Under the pieces are notes generated by a model. It had not been told where the DNA came from. It saw only the letters and a list, made by a program, of their open reading frames with translations, and did no database searches. Shown here in pieces: positions 26,431 to 36,419 of a stretch of 64,000 bases of DNA (the first letter of the stretch is position 1; each line of letters begins with the position of its first letter). Position numbers and translations under genes: made by a program. The stretch is from an uncultured Candidatus Melainabacteria bacterium (GTDB lineage Bacteria > Cyanobacteriota > Vampirovibrionia > Gastranaerophilales > Gastranaerophilaceae), in contig CATLFB010000006.1 in assembly GCA_949927415.1 (NCBI GenBank), forward strand, positions 60,708-124,707. The letters run 5' to 3'.

Positions 26431-26776
26431 AAGTAATCAAGTAAAAAAACAAAAAGTATCAGAATTTCAAGTAGTTTTAAAAGTAAATGATAAATCAGAA
26501 TCATACAGATTACCTGAAAAATTATTTAATGAAATAAAAATGAGTATTGAACCATATCGTTCAAAGTGTCCACCTCTCAAAGCTATAAAATGTATTGAAA
26601 CGGGGGAAGTTTTTAGATGTTCCAGAGATGCTATGAAGTGGTTATTTAAGGAAGGAAAGACAAACAATTATAATGCAGACATTTTAATCAAAGCTGCTTG
26701 TAAAAGAGAACGAAATATTTACAGTGGATATCATTGGGAATTTGCAAATAAAAAAAATAATAGAAATATCAATTAA
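26408..26776 (+). CDS. NUMOD1-like DNA-binding protein
   Basis: A 122-residue basic protein. Residues 54-115 (IKCIETGEVFRCSRDAMKWL ... YSGYHWEF) resemble the NUMOD1 module that homing endonucleases use to contact DNA. No nuclease domain is attached, but a GIY-YIG gene follows, so the pair may be a split nuclease system or a remnant. The overlap with the upstream HTH gene suggests one transcript. Confidence 0.55.
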   Translation: MQKKQTVKSNQVKKQKVSEFQVVLKVNDKSESYRLPEKLFNEIKMSIEPYRSKCPPLKAIKCIETGEVFRCSRDAMKWLFKEGKTNNYNADILIKAACKRERNIYSGYHWEFANKKNNRNIN

Positions 26777-26862
26777 AAAATTTATAATTAGAATTTATAA
26801 TAGTTTATTCTTTGCATAATAACATGTTTGTAGTAGATTTTATTCATAAGGTAAGGGTAGCT

Positions 26863-27753
26863 ATGGATAATGAATGCATTACATTACTAATAATGAATCA
26901 CTACAATGGGCTTAAAAAAGCTACATTAGATAATTGGGATGGAGTAGCTTATATTGGCGAACGTAAACACATTCCTATATTGCAAAAAATTGAACAATTA
27001 AGTTATCCGGGTATCTATTTTTTAATTGGTAATGATAAAGAAACCAACGAAAATATTTTATATATAGGAAAAAGTAGCAACATTGCAAACAGACTGCAAA
27101 CACATAATTCAGACCGCAATAAGGATTGGTTTGAAAAATTTATTGTTTTTACATCTAAAAACGGCGATTTAAACAGCAGTCACGCAGAATATCTTGAGGC
27201 GGATTTTATTGAACTTGCTCAACAAAATTTAGGTTCTATAACCTTAGATAATGCTTGCGGTTCAAATGTAAAGAAAGACGGCAAACTAACAGATATGTAT
27301 ATGCCAAGAGTACAAGGTTTCAGAAAAAAGGCTCTTACTTTAATCAACAATCTTAATCTTTTGGAATTTTTAAATACAGGCGAGGAAAAAATAATCAAAC
27401 AAAATTCAGATAAATCTGATACTGTTTTCACAATGAATTTAAAAAGAAACAATAAAGATAAAACTGCAAATCTTGTAATAACTGAAAATGGTTACAAATT
27501 AATAAAAGGCTCTTATGTTGCAAAAGACGAAGCACCATATTTTACAGGGATGTCAGCGTATAAGAAAAGAAATGAACTTATAGAAAAAGGTTTATTAAAA
27601 GACAATGGCGATATTTATATAACATGTGAAGATATTTATTTTAAATCCCCTTCTGGTGCATCTGATGTTGTTTCAGGTAGCAGCACAAACGGCAGAACTG
27701 AATGGAAACTTGAAAACGGTATTACATTAAACGAATTTGAATTAAGTCAGTAA
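26863..27753 (+). CDS. GIY-YIG nuclease-like protein with C-terminal DUF4357
   Basis: A protein of about 296 residues. The GIY-YIG fold is seen as GIYFLIG (residues 50-56), LYIGKS (66-71) and R77, with a candidate catalytic glutamate near 114. The C-terminal DIYFKSPSGASDVVSGSS matches DUF4357, often joined to nuclease domains in mobile DNA. The ATG at 26863 follows AAGGTAAGGG; a TTG at 26812 is another possible start. It ends convergently with the restriction gene, with a small AGAGT/ACTCT hairpin between. Confidence 0.8.
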   Translation: MDNECITLLIMNHYNGLKKATLDNWDGVAYIGERKHIPILQKIEQLSYPGIYFLIGNDKETNENILYIGKSSNIANRLQTHNSDRNKDWFEKFIVFTSKNGDLNSSHAEYLEADFIELAQQNLGSITLDNACGSNVKKDGKLTDMYMPRVQGFRKKALTLINNLNLLEFLNTGEEKIIKQNSDKSDTVFTMNLKRNNKDKTANLVITENGYKLIKGSYVAKDEAPYFTGMSAYKKRNELIEKGLLKDNGDIYITCEDIYFKSPSGASDVVSGSSTNGRTEWKLENGITLNEFELSQ

Positions 27754-27768
27754 GAGTGTAATCAGACT

Positions 27769-30700
27769 CTATAATCCTATTTTAAACTCTTGCCAATCCT
27801 TGACCGGTTCTTCTGTGAATTTAATATCATCTAAAGAATCAAAGTGCTTTTTACCACAATGAATTTTTAATTTTTCAGGAGTTCTTAAATCAAATAGACT
27901 TGTTGTTCCTTTTGATTCTAATACAAAATAAAGTTTTTGTTCGCCGTCTTTTTCTAAGAATACTGCCCAGTCAGGATTATATGCACCAATTGGAGTATCA
28001 ATTTTAAATCTACTTGGTATTTTAAAGAACATTTTTACATCAGGATCTTCATCAAGAGATTTTGCAAAACGGCTTTCAACTCCGCTATCGTAAATCAGAT
28101 AATCATAAACACTATGTTCAACTTGAACTGCATTTCTATCTAAATTTGCGATAAGTTCAGAACTATCAAAAATTTCTTGAACATAATACTCTTGTCCTGC
28201 TAACTTAACATATTTAATACCGTCTATCGCAAGTTCATGTCTATTTCTCAAAATGATTTCAAGAGCTTTTTCATAAAATGCTTGCGGATTGTTTCGGAAA
28301 TCATCTTCTCGGTCACTTTCTTCTAAAATTCTGATAATTGTAGAATGTTTTAAAAGTGTTTTACTTGCAATCAACCTCAAAATGTCAGGAACATACGAAT
28401 ATGTATTTTCGATTTCTTTTGAACGAGTATGTTTTTCCGTATATGTAATGCCGGGATTTTCAACTTGAAGTTCAGCAACCGCTGAAACCAATTTTGCTTT
28501 TGGAATAATCGGCATTTCTTTTAAATCTTTTACACATCTTTTGACGAGTTCGTCTATATCAAAATCAACTCTATATGTAGTTTTTTGTTTGATTTTATTC
28601 CATAACTCTTTGAATTCAGGTGAAATCACAGCTTGTTTTTTTAGCCGAACTGTAACTTCTTTACTTGCATCTCTTAAAACAGGGCGATTGTCAGCTTTTT
28701 CTAATGCTTGCATAATTGCTCTTTGTGCCGCATTTGAATATCTTTTACTTAAATCAAGTTTACCTGCGGCGAGTTGAGCTTTCATTGTATCTTTAACTTT
28801 GCCCTCTTTTGTAATAATTTTCTTTTCTTTTAAATCTTCATAAATTTCTTCTGCTTGTTCTTGAGTAAAAGATTTTTCTTCAACCTTAACTTCTGTACAT
28901 TTGATTGTTTTAAATTCCTCTAATGATATTTGTTCGGTTTTATTTTCTTTAATTTGTTTTTTTATTTCTTGTTGTAGTGGTTCAGAAATATCTTCAAATT
29001 TTATCCGCTCAATAACTGATTCCGGCACATCTTTTATATTACCTTCATTGTCAATAACACCTTCAATTTGTAAAGCACTATAAGCTAATGTTGCATCGAG
29101 TTCATCCATTTCATGTTCAATCGCTATTTCTTCTTGATAGGTCAAATCAATCAATGTACTAAGTTGAAGCACACCAAATTTCATGCCGGTTTCTTGTTCA
29201 ATTTCTTTTTGAAGTGTATCAGCAAATTCTGCAAAACTTTCATTTGCCATAACGTGTAAAATATTGATATTTCTATCTTCAATTCTTTCTCCGTTTTGAT
29301 TTACACATAACCTTAAACCTCTACCGATTTTTTGACGGCAAGTGAATGTTGATTTTTGGTCTATCAAGGTACAAACTTGGAACACGTTCGGATTATCCCA
29401 ACCCTCTTTTAATGCAGAGTGTGAAAATATAAAACGCATAGGACATTCAAACGATAGCAGATATTCTTTATCCCTCATAATTGTGTTATAAGTATCATCA
29501 TCTGCTTGAGTGTCGCCTTTTGTATTTTTATAAATGCCTTTTTTATCCTGTGAAAAATAACCGTTGTGTGCTTTTTCAACATCTGTATTGAAATAAGTTT
29601 TTAAAACTGCATATTTTTCTTTGCTCATTAGTTCGTTGTAACATTCTTCAAACATTTGAGCATAAATACCTTTTTCGCCTGTTTCGGTACGATATTTTTC
29701 AACTTTATCAATAAAGAATAGAGAAAGAACTTTAATACCTTTTTCAAAATATCTTAATTCTTTTTCAAGATGTGTTTCTATTGTTCTGTAAATTTGAGCA
29801 CGTTTAATTATATTTTCATCAATAGATCCAATGACTTCTCCCAGTTTAACAGTTTCTGAATTAGAGAATTCAACACATTCTAGTTCTTTAGTACAATCAA
29901 TATTATTTACTATATAACCCTCATAAATTTCACGATTGCCGGATTTCACGAACAAATCATCATTTTGTTTAACAGTAATAGTCTTTTTTTCAACTTTACC
30001 TTCTTTATTCATAACATCTAGTTCTATTTTTGCAGAAAACCCATTGTCGTTTGATACGGATTTTAAATAAATATAAGGTTTGTTAAAATCGTTTGAAACT
30101 GCATTAGAAGAAACGCAAATTTGTTTTACTAATCCCATTTGGTACGCATCAACAGGAGTTAGTCTGTATAATAAATTTATTTTTTCTCTATGAGTTGCCG
30201 AATATCTGAAAACTGCAAGCGGATTTAATGAAGCAATAGCCTCTTTTGCTTTCGGGGTATTATCAACTGATTGAGGTTCGTCAATAATCACAATTGGGTT
30301 AGTAGATTGAATCCATTTTAAAGGAGATTCCCATTGTAATTTTTCTGTTTCTTGATTAAAAATATTTTCAGCTTTTTTAAACGCGTCAATATTTATAATC
30401 ATAATTTCAATGTTTTCAGATTTAACAAATCTTTTAATATCGTTTGGTCGTGATGAATTATAAATAAAATATCTATAAGGAACGCTATCGTATAAATTTC
30501 TGAAATGTTCCTCTGTAACTTGGAATGATTTATAAACACCTTCTCTAATTGCGATTGAAGGCACAACAATAATAAATTTTGTAAAATTATACTGTGTATT
30601 TAGTTCAAGTATTGTTTTAATGTAAACATAAGTTTTACCTGTACCAGTTTCCATTTCTACTGAATATTGTCTAGTATCAAAATCTCTGGAGATTGGTAAT

Positions 30701-30918
30701 TTTTGTTCTCTTTGAACTTTGTGCATATTTGAAATTAAAGTGTCATTATCAATTTGCAGAACATTTTGTATGCCTAAATCGGTATGAAAAATTTTCTGCT
30801 GAACATCATTTGAGGCAATAGAAAATGTTGCTCTTGCGTTCTGTTGACCGTCAAAGAGTCCGACTACTGCATTTACTGCATCTGTTTGAAATTCTTGATT
30901 TTTAAACTTTAGTTTCAT
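27769..30918 (-). CDS. Type III restriction enzyme, Res subunit
   Basis: A 1049-residue SF2 helicase-nuclease of type III restriction-modification. TGTGKT (residues 91-96) is Walker A, IIDEP (211-215) Walker B, and SATH near 240 is motif III. The G-R-G-L-R-L block is motif VI. A C-terminal PD-(D/E)xK nuclease has PDW near residue 982 and ESK near 1003. With Mod it cuts DNA having two unmethylated sites in opposite orientation. Its ATG directly follows the stop of the middle gene. Confidence 0.93.
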   Translation of the reverse strand: MKLKFKNQEFQTDAVNAVVGLFDGQQNARATFSIASNDVQQKIFHTDLGIQNVLQIDNDTLISNMHKVQREQKLPISRDFDTRQYSVEMETGTGKTYVYIKTILELNTQYNFTKFIIVVPSIAIREGVYKSFQVTEEHFRNLYDSVPYRYFIYNSSRPNDIKRFVKSENIEIMIINIDAFKKAENIFNQETEKLQWESPLKWIQSTNPIVIIDEPQSVDNTPKAKEAIASLNPLAVFRYSATHREKINLLYRLTPVDAYQMGLVKQICVSSNAVSNDFNKPYIYLKSVSNDNGFSAKIELDVMNKEGKVEKKTITVKQNDDLFVKSGNREIYEGYIVNNIDCTKELECVEFSNSETVKLGEVIGSIDENIIKRAQIYRTIETHLEKELRYFEKGIKVLSLFFIDKVEKYRTETGEKGIYAQMFEECYNELMSKEKYAVLKTYFNTDVEKAHNGYFSQDKKGIYKNTKGDTQADDDTYNTIMRDKEYLLSFECPMRFIFSHSALKEGWDNPNVFQVCTLIDQKSTFTCRQKIGRGLRLCVNQNGERIEDRNINILHVMANESFAEFADTLQKEIEQETGMKFGVLQLSTLIDLTYQEEIAIEHEMDELDATLAYSALQIEGVIDNEGNIKDVPESVIERIKFEDISEPLQQEIKKQIKENKTEQISLEEFKTIKCTEVKVEEKSFTQEQAEEIYEDLKEKKIITKEGKVKDTMKAQLAAGKLDLSKRYSNAAQRAIMQALEKADNRPVLRDASKEVTVRLKKQAVISPEFKELWNKIKQKTTYRVDFDIDELVKRCVKDLKEMPIIPKAKLVSAVAELQVENPGITYTEKHTRSKEIENTYSYVPDILRLIASKTLLKHSTIIRILEESDREDDFRNNPQAFYEKALEIILRNRHELAIDGIKYVKLAGQEYYVQEIFDSSELIANLDRNAVQVEHSVYDYLIYDSGVESRFAKSLDEDPDVKMFFKIPSRFKIDTPIGAYNPDWAVFLEKDGEQKLYFVLESKGTTSLFDLRTPEKLKIHCGKKHFDSLDDIKFTEEPVKDWQEFKIGL

Positions 30919-31614
30919 TTAGTTTTCGTGTTCCTTTATAAATTCTAAAAACTCATCACCTAATGGAGTTGTAAATTTAGAATATATGCCTTGACCTTGT
31001 CGCAAATAGTTAGTATCAATACTTACAAGATTATTTAATGTTATAAGATTTTTTGAATATAAATCATCCATTATTGTTTCAAATAAATCAATGTCTTGTA
31101 TTAGTTCAGGTCTTGCGGTTTTTATTATATCTGCATTCAGTTCTCTTTTAGATACCATACCAAAACTATTCAATGAAAGTTTATAATCCCCACAATGAAC
31201 CGCTTTAAAGAAGGTTAATATTTGAATATGCAACAATGTAAAATCTTTTAAAAAATTCAAAAATATATGAATTTTAGTATTATCAACATCTTCGTTTTTT
31301 ATGGCATTAATTAGTGAGTTTATATATAATGGAATTTTATTTTCTTCAATATCTGTTAATGCTGATTGATAGGCTGTACCCAATAGGCTCGCAAAATTAC
31401 TTCTTTCTCTTATTTTTTCTTCAAATTGTTCATCTAATTTTGAAAATTTGTTGATTAGTTCTTCTTGCGTTTTTTCGGTTCTTTCTTGCCAGTTCGAACT
31501 TACAAATTCGCTATAAAATGTTGAAAATGCAGAAATGACTGGAACTTGACTTAAAGCCGCAAGAATTCCCGGCTTGATTAGTTTTGTGGCTTTCTCTTTA
31601 TTTATTAATTCCAT
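30919..31614 (-). CDS. Unknown helical protein between mod and res
   Basis: A 231-residue, mostly helical protein of no family I recognise. It starts with a short amphipathic or hydrophobic stretch (PGILAALSQVPVISAFSTFY), then a charged coiled coil (residues 40-75), and the C-terminal part (NLITLNNLVSIDT; FTTPLGDEFLEFIKE) resembles a small winged-helix. It is coupled to res (TAA ATG) and follows mod by 10 bases with an AAGGA site. Its place inside a type III R-M operon suggests an accessory role in the same system. Confidence 0.6.
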   Translation of the reverse strand: MELINKEKATKLIKPGILAALSQVPVISAFSTFYSEFVSSNWQERTEKTQEELINKFSKLDEQFEEKIRERSNFASLLGTAYQSALTDIEENKIPLYINSLINAIKNEDVDNTKIHIFLNFLKDFTLLHIQILTFFKAVHCGDYKLSLNSFGMVSKRELNADIIKTARPELIQDIDLFETIMDDLYSKNLITLNNLVSIDTNYLRQGQGIYSKFTTPLGDEFLEFIKEHEN

Positions 31615-31623
31615 TTAATTTCC

Positions 31624-33639
31624 TTATAATAATTTAATTTCTATATTCCTGTCTTTTAGTATGTAGTGAGCATTTGAAAGTGAAACATCATCTTTGAATG
31701 CTTGTTGAGTAGAAACGATTTTTGCAGGAAGATAGTCGCACATTTTTTCGATATCTTCAGGTGTGATTCCGTCTTTACCGTAATCTATGCAAACAAGAAC
31801 AAGACAATTTTCGCCTATTGAATATGCTTTTTTATCGTTGATTTGTATTTCTTGAACAGGGAAATCAAGCGGCACACCCAGTTTTAGCATAACTTCATAT
31901 ACTACATCTAAATCTGTTCGGTCTGATTTAACAGAGTTTTCGATTTCGTGAAGTCTTGCAAATAAAGCACCCTGTTCTTCTGTTGGTGTGCTATCCCATT
32001 GAGCAAGATTTGATGTATCAAGTTTTAAAACTTTAAAACCAATATCTAACGGTTGTTTTTCTTCCAATGATAATTGACCGTTAGTATTTTCTGTTAGTTT
32101 TTTGCCGGCACGTCTGATTCTTTCTTTTCCGATTTCACAAATGTTTTTAAATTCTGAATCATCACAAAGCACAGGTAACTGCACCATAATGAATTGTCTA
32201 TTGGTATTATTTTCAGAATTTACTTGCATAACCGCATGTGCAGTAGTTGCAGAACCGCTAAAAAAGTCTAATATAATATCATTATCGTCAGTTTGCATTT
32301 CAACTAATCTTTTAATCAATTTTAGAGGTTTTTTGCCATTAGCAAAAACAACTTCTCCTTCTTTAGTGAGATTTTTAGTTTCTCCAACAAAATCCCAGTA
32401 AGTTCCTAATTTTTCTTTTTTGTATATTTCATTACCTTGTTTCTCTGCCGCATCTTTTAGCCATATAACTCTCCTTATTGTTGGGCTTATATAATAATGC
32501 TCAACGAGGGTATCCTTATCTTTACCACTTCTTGGAACATAAGAAACAACAAGACACTCATCTTGTGCTAATTCTTTAAACTCATCAATCACCCTAGTTC
32601 TTATGCTTGTTTGAGCGTTTGTATCTGAAAATATTACATCAAAATTGTCAATATATACTTTTTCTCTTGGAATATTATCTGCAATAAGTTTATTTACAGT
32701 AGTTCGCTTTAACCCTTTATATTTTTTTATAGTAATAGGCAATCCCATACCGTCAGTAATGGTTCTTTCTTCAACAAACTCTCCTTTATTAATCAATATG
32801 CTTGTATATTTCCAACTTTTCCCTTCTGACTCCATTTCATCTATTAATTCAAATAAATTCTCTTTTTCTTCCACTAAGTTAAAAGTTTCAAAAATGGAAT
32901 AATTTTTTGCATATAGTAATAAGTACTCAACATTTTTCTTTAAACGTTTATCTTCCCCGCCCCCGGAAGCACCTGCGGTATTTTTCATATTTATTGAAAC
33001 TATATTTATAAAATTTTCTTCTCCAAAAACCTCATCACAAAGTTTTTTTAGATTTATAAGTTCATTATCATCAATAGAAATAAAAATTACACCGTCATCC
33101 CGCAATAAACTTGCGGCTAAACGTAAACGAGGAAACATCATGTTTAACCAATTTGTGTGGAATCTTCCCATTGTTTCGGGGTTTGATTTTGTGGTTTGTT
33201 GAGTTATTTCTTTGTATTTTTCTATCGGGTCTTTAAAATCATCTTTATAAACAAAGTCATTACCTGTATTATACGGAGGATCAATATAAATCATTTTTAC
33301 TTTATTAAAATAAGATGTTTGTAAAAGTTTCAGAACTTCTAAATTGTCGCCTTCAATATAAAGATTTTTAGTTGTATCAAAGTTTACACTTTCTTCTCTG
33401 CAAGGTCTTAACGTTCCCGTTGAACGTTTGCCGGAAATTTTAAAACATTCCGATTTCCCGGGCCACTCAAATTTGTATTTTTCATAGTCATTTTCTATAT
33501 ATTTACCGCAAAGATTTAAAAGTTTATCAATATCAAGTTTTCCGTCATTAAAACATTCAGGAAATACCGCTCTCAATTTCTCTTGATTAACCCCTTCAAT
33601 ATCCATGCTTAGCCCTGAAACTTTTTCAATATCTACCAT
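31624..33639 (-). CDS. Type III modification methyltransferase, Mod subunit
   Basis: A 671-residue N6-adenine methyltransferase of the beta class. The catalytic DPPYNTG is at residue 120, preceding the SAM-binding DFFSGSATTAHAV near 440-455, the order typical of type III Mod. The region between (about 200-400) is the target recognition domain and sets the sequence specificity. It is first in the leftward mod-unknown-res operon, with AGGAAG before the ATG, and diverges from a helicase gene. Confidence 0.94.
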   Translation of the reverse strand: MVDIEKVSGLSMDIEGVNQEKLRAVFPECFNDGKLDIDKLLNLCGKYIENDYEKYKFEWPGKSECFKISGKRSTGTLRPCREESVNFDTTKNLYIEGDNLEVLKLLQTSYFNKVKMIYIDPPYNTGNDFVYKDDFKDPIEKYKEITQQTTKSNPETMGRFHTNWLNMMFPRLRLAASLLRDDGVIFISIDDNELINLKKLCDEVFGEENFINIVSINMKNTAGASGGGEDKRLKKNVEYLLLYAKNYSIFETFNLVEEKENLFELIDEMESEGKSWKYTSILINKGEFVEERTITDGMGLPITIKKYKGLKRTTVNKLIADNIPREKVYIDNFDVIFSDTNAQTSIRTRVIDEFKELAQDECLVVSYVPRSGKDKDTLVEHYYISPTIRRVIWLKDAAEKQGNEIYKKEKLGTYWDFVGETKNLTKEGEVVFANGKKPLKLIKRLVEMQTDDNDIILDFFSGSATTAHAVMQVNSENNTNRQFIMVQLPVLCDDSEFKNICEIGKERIRRAGKKLTENTNGQLSLEEKQPLDIGFKVLKLDTSNLAQWDSTPTEEQGALFARLHEIENSVKSDRTDLDVVYEVMLKLGVPLDFPVQEIQINDKKAYSIGENCLVLVCIDYGKDGITPEDIEKMCDYLPAKIVSTQQAFKDDVSLSNAHYILKDRNIEIKLL

Positions 33640-33681
33640 AAAACTTCCTATTATTGACCTATTCTAATGATTCAATCTTAT

Positions 33682-33710
33682 CACAAAAACGGTATTTGTG
33701 TTAATATCAT
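33682..33710 (+). promoter_or_regulatory. Divergent control region of R-M and helicase genes
   Basis: Only 77 bases separate mod and the helicase. CACAAA and TTTGTG form an inverted repeat (33682-33700, seven-base spacer), a plausible operator. TATCAT at 33705-33710 lies exactly six bases before the helicase ATG, which has no ribosome site, so the helicase mRNA may be leaderless. Confidence 0.45.
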
Positions 33711-33716
33711 TATGAA

Positions 33717-36419
33717 ATGGCAGAAGTAGAAACAAAATTTCAAAGTGTTTATTCAGCATTTATTGAGTCAAAACGACTTGAAAAATTAGTTGATGATAAA
33801 AGTTTGCTCCCTGTTTACGCATCTTCAACTGCAAAAATTTATCCTTATCAAATTGCAGCAGCTCGTTTTGCATTAAGGTCAGATTATTTGAAGGGTTGCA
33901 TTTTATGCGATGAAGCAAGTTTAGGTAAAACATACGAGGCTCTTTTGGTTGCTTGTCAAAAGTGGTACGAGGGAAAAGAAAACATACTTGTAATTTTACC
34001 ACACAACCTTTTACAACAATGGTTTAGAAAATTAGAAAAAGATTTTTCAACTGTCCCCTATGTTTTTTGGAACAATTCAAAAGAATTGCCGGAGGATGAA
34101 GGCATTGTTATTGCGACTTATGAAACTGCAAACAGATACCCTATGACAATGAAACAACGGAATTGGGATTTAATAATTTTTGATGAGGCTGATGTTTTAT
34201 CAAAACCCGAAAATAAAATGGTGCAAACATTGAAAGATGCCGCAGGGCAAGCATTTAAACTTTTGCTTACTCCAACCCCAATTACTAAAGATATTAGAGA
34301 TATTTACGGACTAATTCATTTTATTGATGAAAGTGTGCTTCCTGATCCTGATTGGTTTTATAATAGATATTTTAGGAAATCTGATAATTATCCCGAACTT
34401 ACAGAATGGGTTTCTCAATTTTGTTTTAGAACTTTAAAATGCCAAACAACCGATTATGTAAATTTCACTCGTAGAATACCATTTACAGTTAACTATAAAA
34501 TTTCAAAAGAAGAAAAACTAATTTACGACCTTATAAATGCTTATATAAAATCTGATGATAAAATTGCATATCCTGATATGGATGAATACAATTTAACTTT
34601 AGCAATGTTCAAATCATTATCATCATCCCCAAGAGCATTTTCAAATTTTTTAGAAGAACCGATAAAAAGAACTTATGGGCATGAAAAAGAAGTTTTGGAA
34701 GAAATTAAAAGTTTAGTTGATAATATCCATATCAATTCAAAAATGACAGACCTTTTAAAAATTCTAAAAGTTACGTTTCGACACCTTAAAACTGCAAAAT
34801 CAAACAGAAAAGCTGTTATTTTTGTTGAGGGTAATTTAAGTCTTGATTATGTATTTAAAATTATTCTTGCAGAAGGTTATAAAACCATAAAATATAAAGA
34901 TGTTGATTCAATTGAACAATTTAGGTTTGATGATGAAATTGAAATATTGGTTGCTAACGATAAAGCGGCAAAAGGAATTGATTTGGAGTTTTGCCCTGTA
35001 ATAGTCAATTATGATTTACCTTATGATTCATTAAAAATTGAACAAAGAATTTGTCGCTGCCATCGACAGGGACAAAAATCCGACGTTTTTGTCATAAATA
35101 TGTTAAGTAATCAAAACTTTGCAGATGTTCGAATTTTAGAACTCATAAATAAACGAATAAAACAGTTTAATGAGATATGGGGCATATCTGATGATATTCT
35201 CGGAAATTTTAATGCAAAACCACGTCAAGTTTTAAAACAATTGCGGCATAAAAAAAAGGTTCAAGAGGATTTTAAATTAAACTTAGAAACGCATAGAACT
35301 GCAAATGAAGAATTGGTAAAAAGAACTGAAGATGTGTTATTTACAACATTTTCAAAATCTATTTCAGATAAAGTCTCAATTATTCCGAAAGATTTTGAAA
35401 AGCAGATAGATAAAATAAATTCAGAGTTATGGGAACTTGTAAAATATTATTTTACAACTCAAAAAGATTTATATGCAGTTGATGATGTAGAAAAAACTTT
35501 AATAAGAGTCAAATATGGCGAACGTATAACAGGTTATGATGATGAAGGAAATAAAATTATTGAGCCGAGTAGTTTCCTTTATTATTACAATACCGGCAGT
35601 CGTTCAAAATACTATGAAGGACACGAAAAATACGGACTATCAAAAGATTTCAAGCCTTATTACGATAGAATAACTTATACATCTCCGCTTGTTAAAGGTC
35701 TATTCAGCGAATGGAACTGGCGTTTTGCAAAGGAAGCAAAAATATATGTTAATAAAGATATTGAGCCTGTTCAAATAGGGTTTTATTATGTAAATTTATC
35801 ATCAAATGAAGGTTATTTAGATACAAAACATCTTTTAATTGGGCAGACTTCATCCGGCGATATTTTGCCTGATGAAAAATGTAGGGATTTATTAGATTTA
35901 CCAATTATTGAAATTGAGAATATAGATAAAACAGAACCCTTTAGCGGTTGTACGGATTTTCTTTCAGTCGGTAATTTAGATTTTAAAATAGATAAAAATA
36001 AAATTATTGAAGAATATATTTTAAGTAAACAAGGTTCTTTCGCTTTCGAAGCGGAAAGAATAAAAATGCTTGCTGGTCGCAAAAAAGCAAATCTTGAACT
36101 GCATTTGAAAGACCTTAAAACAGAAGTTGAAGAACTAAAGAAAAAACTTAATGACAAGTTAACGGATAGGCTTGAAGAACTGCAAATTACAAAACAATTA
36201 AGAATTATAGAAAATGATTTGCGAAAACAAGAAAACGAGTTATTTTTCGATACTGCACAAGTTGATGTCGATACAGAAAACGAAATTGCTGAATTGACTG
36301 AAAAGAGTCGATTCAGAGCTAACCCTAGCTGTTTCTTTAAATTGTATTTTGTACCAATGCCGCAAGAACAAATTATTGAAGAACCCAAAGATCCGTTGGA
36401 TAGGTATAGAATTAGATAA
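33717..36419 (+). CDS. SNF2-like DEAD-box helicase, putative defence protein
   Basis: A 900-residue SF2 helicase of the SNF2/RapA type. Motif I is divergent, EASLGKT near residues 66-72, where most have VGLGKT. Motif II is DEAD (156-159), and motif VI is QRICRCHRQGQ near 446. The C-terminal third has a coiled coil (about residues 800-860) and no recognised nuclease. It resembles the large helicases of DISARM-like and other defence loci, and it lies head to head with a type III R-M operon. No ribosome site precedes the ATG. Confidence 0.75.
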   Translation: MAEVETKFQSVYSAFIESKRLEKLVDDKSLLPVYASSTAKIYPYQIAAARFALRSDYLKGCILCDEASLGKTYEALLVACQKWYEGKENILVILPHNLLQQWFRKLEKDFSTVPYVFWNNSKELPEDEGIVIATYETANRYPMTMKQRNWDLIIFDEADVLSKPENKMVQTLKDAAGQAFKLLLTPTPITKDIRDIYGLIHFIDESVLPDPDWFYNRYFRKSDNYPELTEWVSQFCFRTLKCQTTDYVNFTRRIPFTVNYKISKEEKLIYDLINAYIKSDDKIAYPDMDEYNLTLAMFKSLSSSPRAFSNFLEEPIKRTYGHEKEVLEEIKSLVDNIHINSKMTDLLKILKVTFRHLKTAKSNRKAVIFVEGNLSLDYVFKIILAEGYKTIKYKDVDSIEQFRFDDEIEILVANDKAAKGIDLEFCPVIVNYDLPYDSLKIEQRICRCHRQGQKSDVFVINMLSNQNFADVRILELINKRIKQFNEIWGISDDILGNFNAKPRQVLKQLRHKKKVQEDFKLNLETHRTANEELVKRTEDVLFTTFSKSISDKVSIIPKDFEKQIDKINSELWELVKYYFTTQKDLYAVDDVEKTLIRVKYGERITGYDDEGNKIIEPSSFLYYYNTGSRSKYYEGHEKYGLSKDFKPYYDRITYTSPLVKGLFSEWNWRFAKEAKIYVNKDIEPVQIGFYYVNLSSNEGYLDTKHLLIGQTSSGDILPDEKCRDLLDLPIIEIENIDKTEPFSGCTDFLSVGNLDFKIDKNKIIEEYILSKQGSFAFEAERIKMLAGRKKANLELHLKDLKTEVEELKKKLNDKLTDRLEELQITKQLRIIENDLRKQENELFFDTAQVDVDTENEIAELTEKSRFRANPSCFFKLYFVPMPQEQIIEEPKDPLDRYRIR

